Positions 8,837 through 16,627 of a stretch of 64,000 nt of DNA are shown here, in pieces. This DNA is from Phytoactinopolyspora mesophila. Lineage in GTDB: Bacteria > Actinomycetota > Actinomycetes > Jiangellales > Jiangellaceae. Made by a program: the position numbers and the translations under genes. The notes beneath the pieces were generated by a model. That model was not told where the DNA came from and ran no database searches. It saw only the letters and a list, made by a program, of their open reading frames with translations. Positions within the stretch are counted from its first letter, which is position 1. Each line of letters opens with the position of its first letter. The stretch spans positions 740,371 through 804,370 of the forward strand of contig NZ_WLZY01000002.1 of the NCBI RefSeq assembly GCF_010122465.1, in the 5' to 3' direction.

Positions 8837-10621
8837 TCAGGCGGAGTGTCCGGGTGGAGGCGGCGGCTCCCAGGCGCGCGGTGTGGACCGCGCCTCCGGG
8901 AACAGCAGATCCACGAAACGCGCCGCCGTCGGCTGCGGTTCGTGATTGGCGAGTCCTGGGCGTTCGTTGGCCTCGATCAGCACGTAGTCCGGCTCGTCGA
9001 CCGACGGAACGATCATGTCGAGCCCGGTGACCGGGATGTCGATCGCCTTGCTGGCCGCGACGGCCGCATCCGCCAGTTCCGGATGCAATTGCCCCGTGAC
9101 GTCGTGAATGGTGCCGCCCGTGTGCAGGTTCGCCGTACGCCGTACTCGCAGCGATTCCCCGTCGGGCAGGACGTGGTCGAGACTGTATCCGGCCGCCTTG
9201 ACGGTGTTTTCGGTGATGTCGTCGAGAGGAATGGTCGACTCTCCGCCCGTCGCGGCCGCGCGTCGCCGGCTGTGGCGTTCGATCAGCTGGGCAATCGTGA
9301 GCCGGCCATTGCCGATGACGGTGGCCGGACGGCGCACCGCCGCGGCGACGACATTGTGCCCGATGACGACGATGCGCAGATCCTCACCCTCCACGCATTC
9401 CTCCAGGAGGACGTCGGGGCAATAGGTGCGGGCAAGCTCCACCGCTCGACGCAGGGATTCGGTGTCTTCGACACCGACGGTGATGCCACGGCCCTGTTCG
9501 CCCCTGGCGGGTTTCACGACGAGTTCGCCGACCTCGGACAGGAACTCTTCGTCGGCGGGGGAGTGGTCGGCGAGGCGGCCACGCGGAACGCTCAACCCAG
9601 CTCGTTCGAAGATCTTGCGGGTAATACGTTTGTCGTCGCACCGGCTCATCGCGACGGCCGTGGTCAGCTCCGACAGCGACTCGCGAGTCACGATCTTGCG
9701 CCCGCCGTGGATCAGGCGCATCTCGCCCCATTCGGGATCCAGGACCTCGACGATGATGCCACGGCGGCGGGCCTCGTCGGCGATGATCGTGGCGTAGGGG
9801 TTGAGCTCGGCCAGGTCGGCCTCGGGCTCGGGCACGAACAACGGCTCGTTGATGATGTTCTTCCGCTTGACCGCGAAGACCGGCACCCGGCGGAACCCGA
9901 GCTTCTTGTACAGCCGGATGGCCGGATCGTTGTCATGCATCACCGACAGGTCGAGGTGATCGCGTCCGCGCCCGATATACCGCTCGGCCAGAACTCGCAC
10001 CAACGCTTCGCCCACCCCCGGAACCGGCGTCAGGGGGTCCACGGCGAGACACCACAGGCTGGTGCCCTGGTCGGGGTCGTCGAAGGCCAGAACGTGGTCG
10101 ATCCCGGTCACGGTCCCGATGACCGCCCCGGTGTGTTCGTCCTTGGCGACCAGGTAGGTGAATGTGCGGGTGCGTTGGTTGGACCACATCAGGTCCGGGT
10201 CGGCCGGAACCATGTGCCGGGCGGCGTAGATGCGGTTCACCTCTTCGGCGTCACTCGCGTCGCTCATCGTGCTGACGACGACGCCGGGGATCAGTTCCCG
10301 ACGCGGGCGATACCGGTGCAGCTCCAGCCGGTAGGTCATGGACGGGTCGATGAACAGCTCATCAGGGGCACGCGAGACCAGCACGTGTGGATCGGGCACG
10401 TACATGGCAATATCGCGGCGGCCTTCCTCCTCCGCCCGCAGGAGGTTGATCAGTTCGTCGTCGTCGTCGAAGGTCTGCGCGAACAACAGCCGCCCCCAGC
10501 CGCAGTCCATGGCGACATCGCGCCGCATGTCGCGCACCAAGTGCTCGGGCGTCTCCTGCCACGGCCGGCTCCACAGCGGCCGCCGTGGCTCGCTTGTTCC
10601 TCGGCGGCGGGCATCGGTCAC
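8837..10621 (-). CDS. ngg: N-acetylglutaminylglutamine synthetase (GNAT + ATP-grasp fusion)
   Basis: A 594-residue two-domain enzyme. Residues ~95-270 form a GNAT acetyltransferase (AARHMVPADPDLMW, then the late HDNDPAIRLYKKLGFRRVPV). Residues ~300-590 form an ATP-grasp ligase (VVKPARGEQGRGITVG, LLEECVEGEDLRIVVIG, IEANERPGLANHE). This architecture matches the family that acetylates glutamine and joins a second glutamine to give N-acetylglutaminylglutamine. The GTG start at 10621 overlaps the asnO stop as GTGA, so the two are translationally coupled. A long open frame on the opposite strand is only a GC-rich shadow. Confidence 0.9.
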   Translation of the reverse strand: MTDARRRGTSEPRRPLWSRPWQETPEHLVRDMRRDVAMDCGWGRLLFAQTFDDDDELINLLRAEEEGRRDIAMYVPDPHVLVSRAPDELFIDPSMTYRLELHRYRPRRELIPGVVVSTMSDASDAEEVNRIYAARHMVPADPDLMWSNQRTRTFTYLVAKDEHTGAVIGTVTGIDHVLAFDDPDQGTSLWCLAVDPLTPVPGVGEALVRVLAERYIGRGRDHLDLSVMHDNDPAIRLYKKLGFRRVPVFAVKRKNIINEPLFVPEPEADLAELNPYATIIADEARRRGIIVEVLDPEWGEMRLIHGGRKIVTRESLSELTTAVAMSRCDDKRITRKIFERAGLSVPRGRLADHSPADEEFLSEVGELVVKPARGEQGRGITVGVEDTESLRRAVELARTYCPDVLLEECVEGEDLRIVVIGHNVVAAAVRRPATVIGNGRLTIAQLIERHSRRRAAATGGESTIPLDDITENTVKAAGYSLDHVLPDGESLRVRRTANLHTGGTIHDVTGQLHPELADAAVAASKAIDIPVTGLDMIVPSVDEPDYVLIEANERPGLANHEPQPTAARFVDLLFPEARSTPRAWEPPPPPGHSA

Positions 10622-12414
10622 GGCGTGCCTGTCTCGCCGAGGTGGGTCTGGAGCCACATTTCGAGCAGACCGAGCTGCCAGAGCCGGTTTCCGCGCAGCG
10701 GTGTCAGCTCGGCGTTCGGGTCAGCCAACAGCGTGTCCACGTATTGATCGTTGAACAAGCCGCGGTTGCGCGCCGCGGGCGAGTGCAAGGCGTCACGCAC
10801 TCGGTCGAGATAAGCGCCGCGCAGGTACTTGAGCGCCGGCACCGGGAAGTATCCCTTCGGGCGGTCGATGACGTCGTGTGGCAGCACGCGCCGCCCGGCC
10901 TCTTTGAGCACGCCCTTACCTTCCTGGGCGAGCTTGTACTCCGGCGGGCACTGTGCGGCGAGTTCGACCAGCTCGTGGTCGAGGAACGGGACACGCGCTT
11001 CCAGGCCCCACGCCATGGTCATGTTGTCGACACGTTTGACTGGATCGTCGACCAACATGACCTGGGTGTCCAGTCGTAGCGCGGCGTCGACGGCGGTCTC
11101 GGCGCCGGGCCGCTTCATGTGCGCGGTGACGTACTCGAGGCTGACCGGAGAGTCGGTCAGGTGCTCGGGGCGAACGACCTGGCGCATCCCGTCGTGATCG
11201 CGGTCGAAGAACGCCTCGGCGTAGATCTCCACGGCCCTGGAGCGGTCGACGTTGGCCAGCGGCGGGTACCAGTGATAGCCGGCGAACACCTCGTCGGCGC
11301 CCTGACCGGACTGCACCACTTTGACGTGTTTACTGACTTCCTGGCTGAGCAAGAAGAAGGCGACGGCGTCGTGGCTGACCATCGGCTCGCTCATGGCCTG
11401 GATGGCGTCTTCGAGCGCCGGCAGCATGCGCTCTGTGCCGATGCGGATCTGGTGGTGCTCGGTGTCGAAGGTGCGTGCGACGACGTCGGAGTACTTGAAC
11501 TCGTCGCCCTCTTCGCCGCCCACGGCATCGAAGCCGATGCTGAAGGTGTTGAGCCCGGTCTGGCCTTCTTCGGCGAGCAGGCCGACGACGAGGCTCGAGT
11601 CGAGGCCACCGGAGAGCAGCACGCCGACCGGGACGTCGGCGACCAGCCGCCGCCGGACCGCAACTCGTAGCGACTCGAGCACCGCCTCTTCCCAGTCAGT
11701 CTCGCTCCACCCGGACTTCTCCGGGTCGCGGGTGGCGGTCAGGTCCCAGAACAGGCGATCACGGCTGGTGCCGTCCGGCTCGATGATGCGAACCGTGGCC
11801 GGCGGGAGCTTCCGGACCCCGCGCAGGATGGTGTACGGCGCCGGGACGACGGCGTGCCAGGACAGGTAATGGTGCAGCGCTACTGGATCGATACTGGTGT
11901 CGATCCCACCGGAGCGCACCAGCGCCGGGAGGCTGCTGGCGAACCGGATCCGGCTGCTGGTCTCGGAGTAGTACAGCGGCTTGATGCCGAGTCGGTCGCG
12001 CGCGAGGATCAGCCGGCCGGTGTCGCGTTCGTGGATCGCGACGGCGAACATGCCCTTGAAATGGTCGACGAAGTTCTCGCCCCAGCGATGGTAGGCCTTC
12101 GCGATGACCTCGGTGTCCGACGTCGAGAAGAACCGGTATCCGGCCTTGGCCAGGTCCTCACGCAACTCTTTGTAGTTGTAGATACAGCCGTTGAAAGCGA
12201 TGGTGAGGCCGAGTTCGGCATCGACCATGGGTTGGTGACCGTGCGAGGTCAGGTCGATGATGGAGAGCCGTCGGTGACCGAGGGCCAGTGACCCGTGGGC
12301 ATAGGCCCCGTAATCGTCCGGGCCACGCGCCACCATCGCGTCGCACATCTGGGCCACCGCCGCCAGATCAGCGGAGCGGCCGTCGAACGTGTACTCGCCT
12401 GAGAGTCCGCACAT
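10618..12414 (-). CDS. asnO: N-acetylglutaminylglutamine amidotransferase (asparagine-synthase type)
   Basis: A 598-residue class II glutamine amidotransferase. Cys2 in MCGLSGEY is the nucleophile of the glutaminase domain (1 to ~215), with RLSIIDL and NGCIYNYKELR. The synthase domain has the PPi loop VLLSGGLDSSLVVG and VVQSGQGADEVFAGYHWY. Together with the coupled synthetase it would amidate N-acetylglutaminylglutamine to NAGGN, a compatible solute made under osmotic stress. The ATG at 12414 is fixed by the required Cys2. A TAGGGT box lies 8 nt upstream (12423-12428), so the mRNA is probably leaderless. This is the first gene of the osmolyte set. Confidence 0.92.
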   Translation of the reverse strand: MCGLSGEYTFDGRSADLAAVAQMCDAMVARGPDDYGAYAHGSLALGHRRLSIIDLTSHGHQPMVDAELGLTIAFNGCIYNYKELREDLAKAGYRFFSTSDTEVIAKAYHRWGENFVDHFKGMFAVAIHERDTGRLILARDRLGIKPLYYSETSSRIRFASSLPALVRSGGIDTSIDPVALHHYLSWHAVVPAPYTILRGVRKLPPATVRIIEPDGTSRDRLFWDLTATRDPEKSGWSETDWEEAVLESLRVAVRRRLVADVPVGVLLSGGLDSSLVVGLLAEEGQTGLNTFSIGFDAVGGEEGDEFKYSDVVARTFDTEHHQIRIGTERMLPALEDAIQAMSEPMVSHDAVAFFLLSQEVSKHVKVVQSGQGADEVFAGYHWYPPLANVDRSRAVEIYAEAFFDRDHDGMRQVVRPEHLTDSPVSLEYVTAHMKRPGAETAVDAALRLDTQVMLVDDPVKRVDNMTMAWGLEARVPFLDHELVELAAQCPPEYKLAQEGKGVLKEAGRRVLPHDVIDRPKGYFPVPALKYLRGAYLDRVRDALHSPAARNRGLFNDQYVDTLLADPNAELTPLRGNRLWQLGLLEMWLQTHLGETGTP

Positions 12415-12499
12415 GTAATTTGACCCTACACGTCGCCTTCCGGCCGTGACACGTGACCAGGTAACGGCGACGTGTCGAATCGGTGCTCCCTCCGATCCC

Positions 12500-13111
12500 T
12501 CAGCGCCACTTCGCGGGACGGTTGTACGTAGCACCCGGCACGGTGACGACGTCGGGCAGTTGAGCGGCTTTGATACGGCCTGCGCCGATGGTGAACGAGG
12601 CAGGCATAAGTGCGCGCAGATGTGCCGATGTTCGACGAGGTGGGAAAGCGGCCACGGCGAAGAGTTCGGGGTCGATGGACTGAGCCGTTCTGATTGCCGG
12701 AGCGAGATCACTGTCGGCGCTGATGAGTAGCGCGGTGGTCATGGCTTGACGGGCGGCGTCGGCCACGAGCGCGGTAGAGATGTTGACGTCTGTTTCCTTC
12801 TCCTCATAACTGGTCCAACTCATTCTGCACACGCGGCACATCATTTGTTTCCGCTGGTAGCGTCCATAGACAACCTCGAGCGTTGCGGGGTAGCTATTGG
12901 CGAGAGCCTTGATGTATGTGTCTTGGCGGGCCTGGCCATCAGGGTCGTCGAGCACGCTGGCGGTGAAGTACTTCACCGCCACCAAGCGATCGCGCGGCCG
13001 CAGCAGCCGGGCAAGGGCGACAAGATCAAGCCAGAGGTAGCGCCGGCCCCATTTCTCGTGGATGCCGTGGTAGAGGTTGAAACCATCCACGTAGACGATG
13101 AGATCCGACAC
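12500..13111 (-). CDS. NYN domain-containing protein (PIN-like RNase fold)
   Basis: A 203-residue protein opening with IVYVDGFNLYHGI, the first acidic motif of NYN domains. KETDVNISTALVADA and ALLISADSDLAPAI supply the remaining conserved acidic residues. A CRVC pair near residue 93 might help bind a metal. The fold is a metal-dependent ribonuclease and the RNA target is unknown. The GTG start has a strong AGGAGGG site. Codons look less GC-rich than those of the neighbours and it is flanked by an AT-richer gap, so acquisition by transfer is possible. Confidence 0.85.
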   Translation of the reverse strand: MSDLIVYVDGFNLYHGIHEKWGRRYLWLDLVALARLLRPRDRLVAVKYFTASVLDDPDGQARQDTYIKALANSYPATLEVVYGRYQRKQMMCRVCRMSWTSYEEKETDVNISTALVADAARQAMTTALLISADSDLAPAIRTAQSIDPELFAVAAFPPRRTSAHLRALMPASFTIGAGRIKAAQLPDVVTVPGATYNRPAKWR

Positions 13112-13176
13112 TTGCCCTCCTCGATCTTGTGCCGATGATTGTTACACCGAGGACTGACAAGCTTGCATGTATTTGC

Positions 13177-13193
13177 GTCTAGTTGCTCTAGAC
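13177..13193. promoter_or_regulatory. Short perfect dyad GTCTAG-N5-CTAGAC
   Basis: A 6+6 nt inverted repeat with a 5-nt spacer lies in the AT-richer gap upstream of the NYN gene. It could be an operator for the NYN gene or for the short RNA on the other strand. This is inferred from symmetry only. Confidence 0.35.
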
Positions 13194-13237
13194 AGATCCG
13201 GTTGATTGCCTAGTTGACCCAAACTGCCCAACTTGAC

Positions 13238-13266
13238 TTGCTCATTCTGCGGAGGTGCCCTACGCT
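13238..13266 (+). promoter_or_regulatory. Predicted promoter of the short RNA
   Basis: A -35-like TTGCTC (13238-13243) is separated by exactly 17 nt from a -10-like TACGCT (13261-13266). A stronger TTGACT overlaps at 13233-13238 but would give a 22-nt spacer. Transcription would start near 13273. Confidence 0.5.
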
Positions 13267-13272
13267 GGTCGT

Positions 13273-13332
13273 AGACCCCACCACGCTTCAGCGAGCGTGG
13301 CCCGACGGCCCTCTTCGGAGGGCCGTTTTTGT
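13273..13332 (+). ncRNA. Candidate small RNA with two hairpins
   Basis: Between the predicted promoter and a strong intrinsic terminator there are only about 60 nt and no reading frame. The stretch folds into a first hairpin at 13281-13300 (CCACGCT/AGCGTGG) and then the terminator hairpin. No plus-strand gene lies upstream that would need this terminator, because both flanking genes are on the minus strand. That makes an independent short transcript the simplest reading. The function is unknown. The 337-nt gap 13112-13448 holds nothing else except the dyad at 13177. Confidence 0.5.
13305..13332 (+). terminator. Strong intrinsic terminator
   Basis: A perfect 9-bp stem (ACGGCCCTC/GAGGGCCGT) with a TTCG tetraloop is followed by TTTTTGT. 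The U-run is on the plus strand, so it ends a plus-strand transcript. Confidence 0.85.
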
Positions 13333-13448
13333 ATGACAGGGGGCTTGGTGATGCTCGGCGCGATGAACCCGACTGTCGATACCAGAGTGCGCTTGACTCG
13401 GTGGCGGTCCTTGTAGCCGGAGCCACGTGGACCGCCGCCACGAGCTGA

Positions 13449-14315
13449 TCACCAGGTGTAGAACTCGCTGAAGGTCTGGCCGCCGTCGGTGGAAACGACG
13501 ATCGACTGACCCAGCGCCACATACACCTCGCCGTCCGGCGCAACCGTCATCGCCTGCGGACGCTCATCCAGGTCGGCGCCCGCTTCCCAGGTTTCGCCTC
13601 CGTCGGCGCTGCGATGAACCGCCCCGTCCGGCCCTACGCCGACGAGCTGGTCGGGTTGCGGCCAGTCGATGAGCATGATGATGGGCGCGTCGTCGAGGAC
13701 GTCGAACTGGGCGCCGCCGTCGGCGCTGAGCGCGGGCCCGTCCTCGGTGGTGACGATCACCGACTCGGCGTCCTCGGGGCTGATGGCGACGTCGGCCATG
13801 GCGAGTTGACCCAGCCGTTCCCAGTCTTCATGGTCATCACTGCGCATGAGCTCAGCCGTCGCGCTGTCGAATCCGTAGACCACGCCGTGCTTGGCGTCGA
13901 GCGCATGGAAGTCGACCTCACCCATGAGCGATACCTCGTCCCACGTCTGGCCTCCGTCGGTGCTCTCGAGCAGCCCGAGATTGGCCGGCAGATCGGTGCG
14001 GCTGTTCGGATGGCCGCTGGCCAGGAAGCTGTCGGTGTCGACCACGGTGAAACCCATGAAGTCGTGGTCGTCGTCGCTCACCTCTGTGGCTTGGTCCTCG
14101 GCAACGGTGAACAAACCGTAGTGGGTGGCGACGTAGAGGACGTCGTCGGCAACACCGAGCCCGTGGATGTGACCGAAGTCGCTCTCAGCGGCGTCCGCGG
14201 ATTGGCCGGAAGCCGACTCATCATGGTCGTGATCGTCGTCGCCGCCGCAGCCGCCAAGGAGGAGTCCGGCCGCGACAGCGGCGGCCAGGCCCGTCGGACG
14301 GCGTCGCGCGTTCAC
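13449..14315 (-). CDS. BNR-repeat lipoprotein (F510_1955-type)
   Basis: A 288-residue secreted lipoprotein. A signal peptide ends in the lipobox LLLGGC, then comes a His/Asp-rich stretch (GGDDDHDHDESASG) that may bind metal. The rest is built of BNR/sialidase-like blades with Asp-box variants (STDGGQTWDEV, SADGGETWEAG, STDGGQTFSEF), predicting a beta-propeller outside the membrane. No sialidase active site is evident, so a hydrolase role is not supported. The ATG overlaps the DUF305 stop by four bases, so the two are coupled. Confidence 0.8.
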   Translation of the reverse strand: MNARRRPTGLAAAVAAGLLLGGCGGDDDHDHDESASGQSADAAESDFGHIHGLGVADDVLYVATHYGLFTVAEDQATEVSDDDHDFMGFTVVDTDSFLASGHPNSRTDLPANLGLLESTDGGQTWDEVSLMGEVDFHALDAKHGVVYGFDSATAELMRSDDHEDWERLGQLAMADVAISPEDAESVIVTTEDGPALSADGGAQFDVLDDAPIIMLIDWPQPDQLVGVGPDGAVHRSADGGETWEAGADLDERPQAMTVAPDGEVYVALGQSIVVSTDGGQTFSEFYTW

Positions 14316-14944
14316 GATGGGACCTCCTCGAGAAGATCGCGCATCAGGTCGATCTCCTCCCGCTGGACCTCGATGATCTCTGCCGCCAACTCCTCGACCT
14401 CGGCATCGGAACCGTCGGCGAGAACAGTTTCCGACATGCTGATGGCGCCTTCATGATGCTCGATCATCATCGTCAGCCACATCCGGTCGAATTCCGCGCC
14501 GGAGGCGTTCTCGAGCGCTGCCATCTCCTCGTCGCTCATCATGCCCTCCATGCCGGAGGTGTCGCCATGCCCGGCGTGTGGATCGTCTGGGTCCGGGACG
14601 TCCTCACCCCAACTCTCGAGCATCTCCGTCATTTGATCGATCTCCGGCTGCTGAGCTGCCTGAATCTCATCGGCAAGCGTGCGTAGTTCGGGCATGTCGC
14701 TACGTTCCGGAACGAGCTCCGACATGTCGACGGCCTGGACGTGGTGCGGGATCATGCCCTGGGCGAACTCGACGTCGGCCGCGTTGTGTCCTGCCTCTTC
14801 GCCGCTCGTCGCGCTGTCGTTCGCGGTGCCGTCGAGGGCATCGTCGTCATTCCCGCAGGCGGTGAGCCCGACGGCGGCGGTGAAGGCTAGCCCGGCGATG
14901 ACGGACACAGCCTTGGTAGGTGTGCTGAGTTTGTTGTTACGCAT
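14312..14944 (-). CDS. DUF305 lipoprotein
   Basis: A 210-residue lipoprotein starting MRNNKLSTPTKAV, with lipobox VGLTAC and an Asp-rich linker. Two DUF305 signature segments follow, FAQGMIPHHVQAVDMSE and WLTMMIEHHEGAISMSE. The paired MxxHH motifs are typical of this ferritin-like secreted family, often found with copper-handling genes. The ATG at 14944 is preferred over one 57 nt upstream because a GAAGGA site precedes it and the signal peptide starts there. It is followed, with overlap, by the BNR lipoprotein. Confidence 0.88.
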   Translation of the reverse strand: MRNNKLSTPTKAVSVIAGLAFTAAVGLTACGNDDDALDGTANDSATSGEEAGHNAADVEFAQGMIPHHVQAVDMSELVPERSDMPELRTLADEIQAAQQPEIDQMTEMLESWGEDVPDPDDPHAGHGDTSGMEGMMSDEEMAALENASGAEFDRMWLTMMIEHHEGAISMSETVLADGSDAEVEELAAEIIEVQREEIDLMRDLLEEVPS

Positions 14945-15098
14945 TAGATGTCCTTCGATTCTGCTGGTGTTGAGCGGTTGCCTGGCGACGGTCAGACCCA
15001 TGGAAGGCGTGCTCGGCAGCCAACTCAGAGTGGGCGATTGCCGCCGTGCCGCTGGGCACGCCGGTGGTATCGAGCAACAGGGGTCTGAGCGGTGGCCT

Positions 15099-15563
15099 CT
15101 AGGTCCGCATCACGCCGAGCGACAGCAGAAGCGCGAAGCCGTGCGGACGACGAGGCGGCCGCAGCAGTGCGGTGTTCCATCCGGCGCGACGCGTGAACCG
15201 GGATGTTGCCGCCCGAAGCCATGGGTTGGTCAGCAGCCATGTGCCCAGCGCCATGATGATGGCGCTCAGAATGGCGAGGCAGAGATGCAGAAGATGGTCA
15301 TGGTCAGACGAGTGGCCAGCGCTGTTTGACGAGGACGACGCGGCCGTGGTGCCGGTGCTGTGGGCGGCGGGTTCATCGTGTGCAGCGCCGTGCCGGGTCT
15401 CGTCGTGAAGCGAAGGAGCATGCTGACCGACCATTGCCGCGGCGGAGTGCGACGATGGCGCGGGACCGGCGAGCTGGTGCATGGCCACCACGCCCAGTGA
15501 CAGCGCGCCGATCAGCAGCAATAACACTGCATGACGGTGCCTCCGCGGCGGCATTCTCCCCAC
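15099..15563 (-). CDS. DUF6153-like small membrane protein, His-rich
   Basis: A 154-residue protein. A hydrophobic segment (about residues 12-30) is followed by a His/Ser-rich external loop with many single His residues (for example HDETRHGAAHDEPAAH and SDHDHLLHLC). A second hydrophobic segment lies near residues 92-112, and the tail is basic. The layout resembles DUF6153 proteins that occur near DUF305 in actinobacteria, and a metal-related role is inferred from the His content and context. The GTG at 15563 is supported by a TATGCT box 8 nt upstream (15572-15577). Confidence 0.7.
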   Translation of the reverse strand: MGRMPPRRHRHAVLLLLIGALSLGVVAMHQLAGPAPSSHSAAAMVGQHAPSLHDETRHGAAHDEPAAHSTGTTAASSSSNSAGHSSDHDHLLHLCLAILSAIIMALGTWLLTNPWLRAATSRFTRRAGWNTALLRPPRRPHGFALLLSLGVMRT

Positions 15564-15644
15564 GAGATCCGAGCATACCCACGGCCGGCGGCGCCACCCA
15601 CGTCAACACGTTGTCGCGTTACGCCCGGATCGAGACCCTTCCGT

Positions 15645-15705
15645 GTTGATCATGGGCAAGTGCAGGGATCGAGTCGCTGCAAGGGTGTTTTCGCCCATGA
15701 TCAAC
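15645..15705. repeat. Palindrome family C, divergent copy
   Basis: Thirteen-nt arms GTTGATCATGGGC/GCCCATGATCAAC flank a 35-nt loop unlike the loops of the other three copies. The right arm supplies the TGA stop of the minus-strand hydrolase at 15701. Confidence 0.85.
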
Positions 15706-16603
15706 GAGCAGGGTGGCGGAGCGCCGCGACGGCGAGCTTCGCCGCGTGGGCGATCGAGGCGTCGGCGCTGGGCAAAATCAGCCGGCCGCGTGTCGAGAGG
15801 GTGAACACAGCGATCGCATATGCCTCCCCATTGGGATACTCGACGACGCCGCACTCGTGCCGCAGCGCGACGAACGTCCCTGTCTTGCCGGACACGACGA
15901 CGTCGTCGAACGGGAACGCGGCGGCCAGCCGTTGGGTCCAGACCTGCTGAGCCATCACCGAGCGGAGGAAGGCGCACTGTTCGCTCGATGCAGCCCTGTC
16001 TTGCCAGACGGCTTCGAGCAGCTTGGTCATGTCGAGGCACGTTCCTACGTTGTTGGCTGCGCGCCCGGCGTCGAAGGTGCTGAGTTCGGACAGCGTCGCC
16101 GCGTTTTGAACGTGCCGGATGGCTTCGTCGAGCGACGCGCTGCCGAAGTCGTCGACCAGGGACGCATACAGATCACGAGTGCCGCCGACGACGCGGGTCG
16201 CTGTGAGGCCGATGTCCGCGAGCATCGCGCTGATCCGGCTCGCCCCGACGAGGTCGAACAGGGCATCGGCGGCCGCGTTGTCGCTGACGGTCATCATCGA
16301 TCGCACCGCGTCCCGCCAGGACAACGTGACCGGATCGGTCATCGCCGCGATGCCGGTCGACCCCGGAGTGCGTTGCGCCGGATCGAATGTGGTGGTGGCG
16401 AGCGGGTCGATCTCGCCTGCGTCGACCATGCGGGCGAAGGCAACCGCCAACGGCAGTTTGAACACCGAGGCGAGCACCACTTGTTCGTCCGCCTGGAAGC
16501 TGACCTCGCGGCTTCGGTCGTGCAGGTCTGTGGCATGCAGACAACCGAAGACACCGGCGTCTTGGAAGGATCGCTCGATCTTCGCGATGGTGGCCCCGGT
16601 CAT
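15701..16603 (-). CDS. Class A beta-lactamase-like serine hydrolase
   Basis: A 300-residue protein with SVFK (Ser46-Lys49), SDN (107-109) and KTG (240-242), the three motifs of class A penicillin-recognising enzymes. No signal peptide is seen, and I see no clear equivalent of the class A deacylating Glu motif, so true beta-lactamase activity is uncertain. A cytosolic esterase, amidase or peptidase role is equally possible. A LysR gene lies 24 nt upstream on the same strand and probably shares its transcript. The stop codon lies inside a palindrome arm. Confidence 0.82.
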   Translation of the reverse strand: MTGATIAKIERSFQDAGVFGCLHATDLHDRSREVSFQADEQVVLASVFKLPLAVAFARMVDAGEIDPLATTTFDPAQRTPGSTGIAAMTDPVTLSWRDAVRSMMTVSDNAAADALFDLVGASRISAMLADIGLTATRVVGGTRDLYASLVDDFGSASLDEAIRHVQNAATLSELSTFDAGRAANNVGTCLDMTKLLEAVWQDRAASSEQCAFLRSVMAQQVWTQRLAAAFPFDDVVVSGKTGTFVALRHECGVVEYPNGEAYAIAVFTLSTRGRLILPSADASIAHAAKLAVAALRHPAR

Positions 16604-16627
16604 TTTGTCACCCGGCTTCTGGTTGGT

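Noticed and set aside
8846-10747. Long 633-codon open frame on the plus strand opposite ngg
   Set aside because: It is fully antisense to a clear two-domain enzyme, has no recognisable domain, and is the kind of shadow frame that high GC at third positions creates.
13449-14315. Sialidase or glycosyl hydrolase activity
   Set aside because: Only Asp-box blades are seen; catalytic residues of sialidases are not evident, so only a propeller lipoprotein is claimed.
15701-16603. A true antibiotic-resistance beta-lactamase
   Set aside because: No signal peptide and no clear deacylating Glu motif; only the generic SxxK/SDN/KTG pattern is supported.
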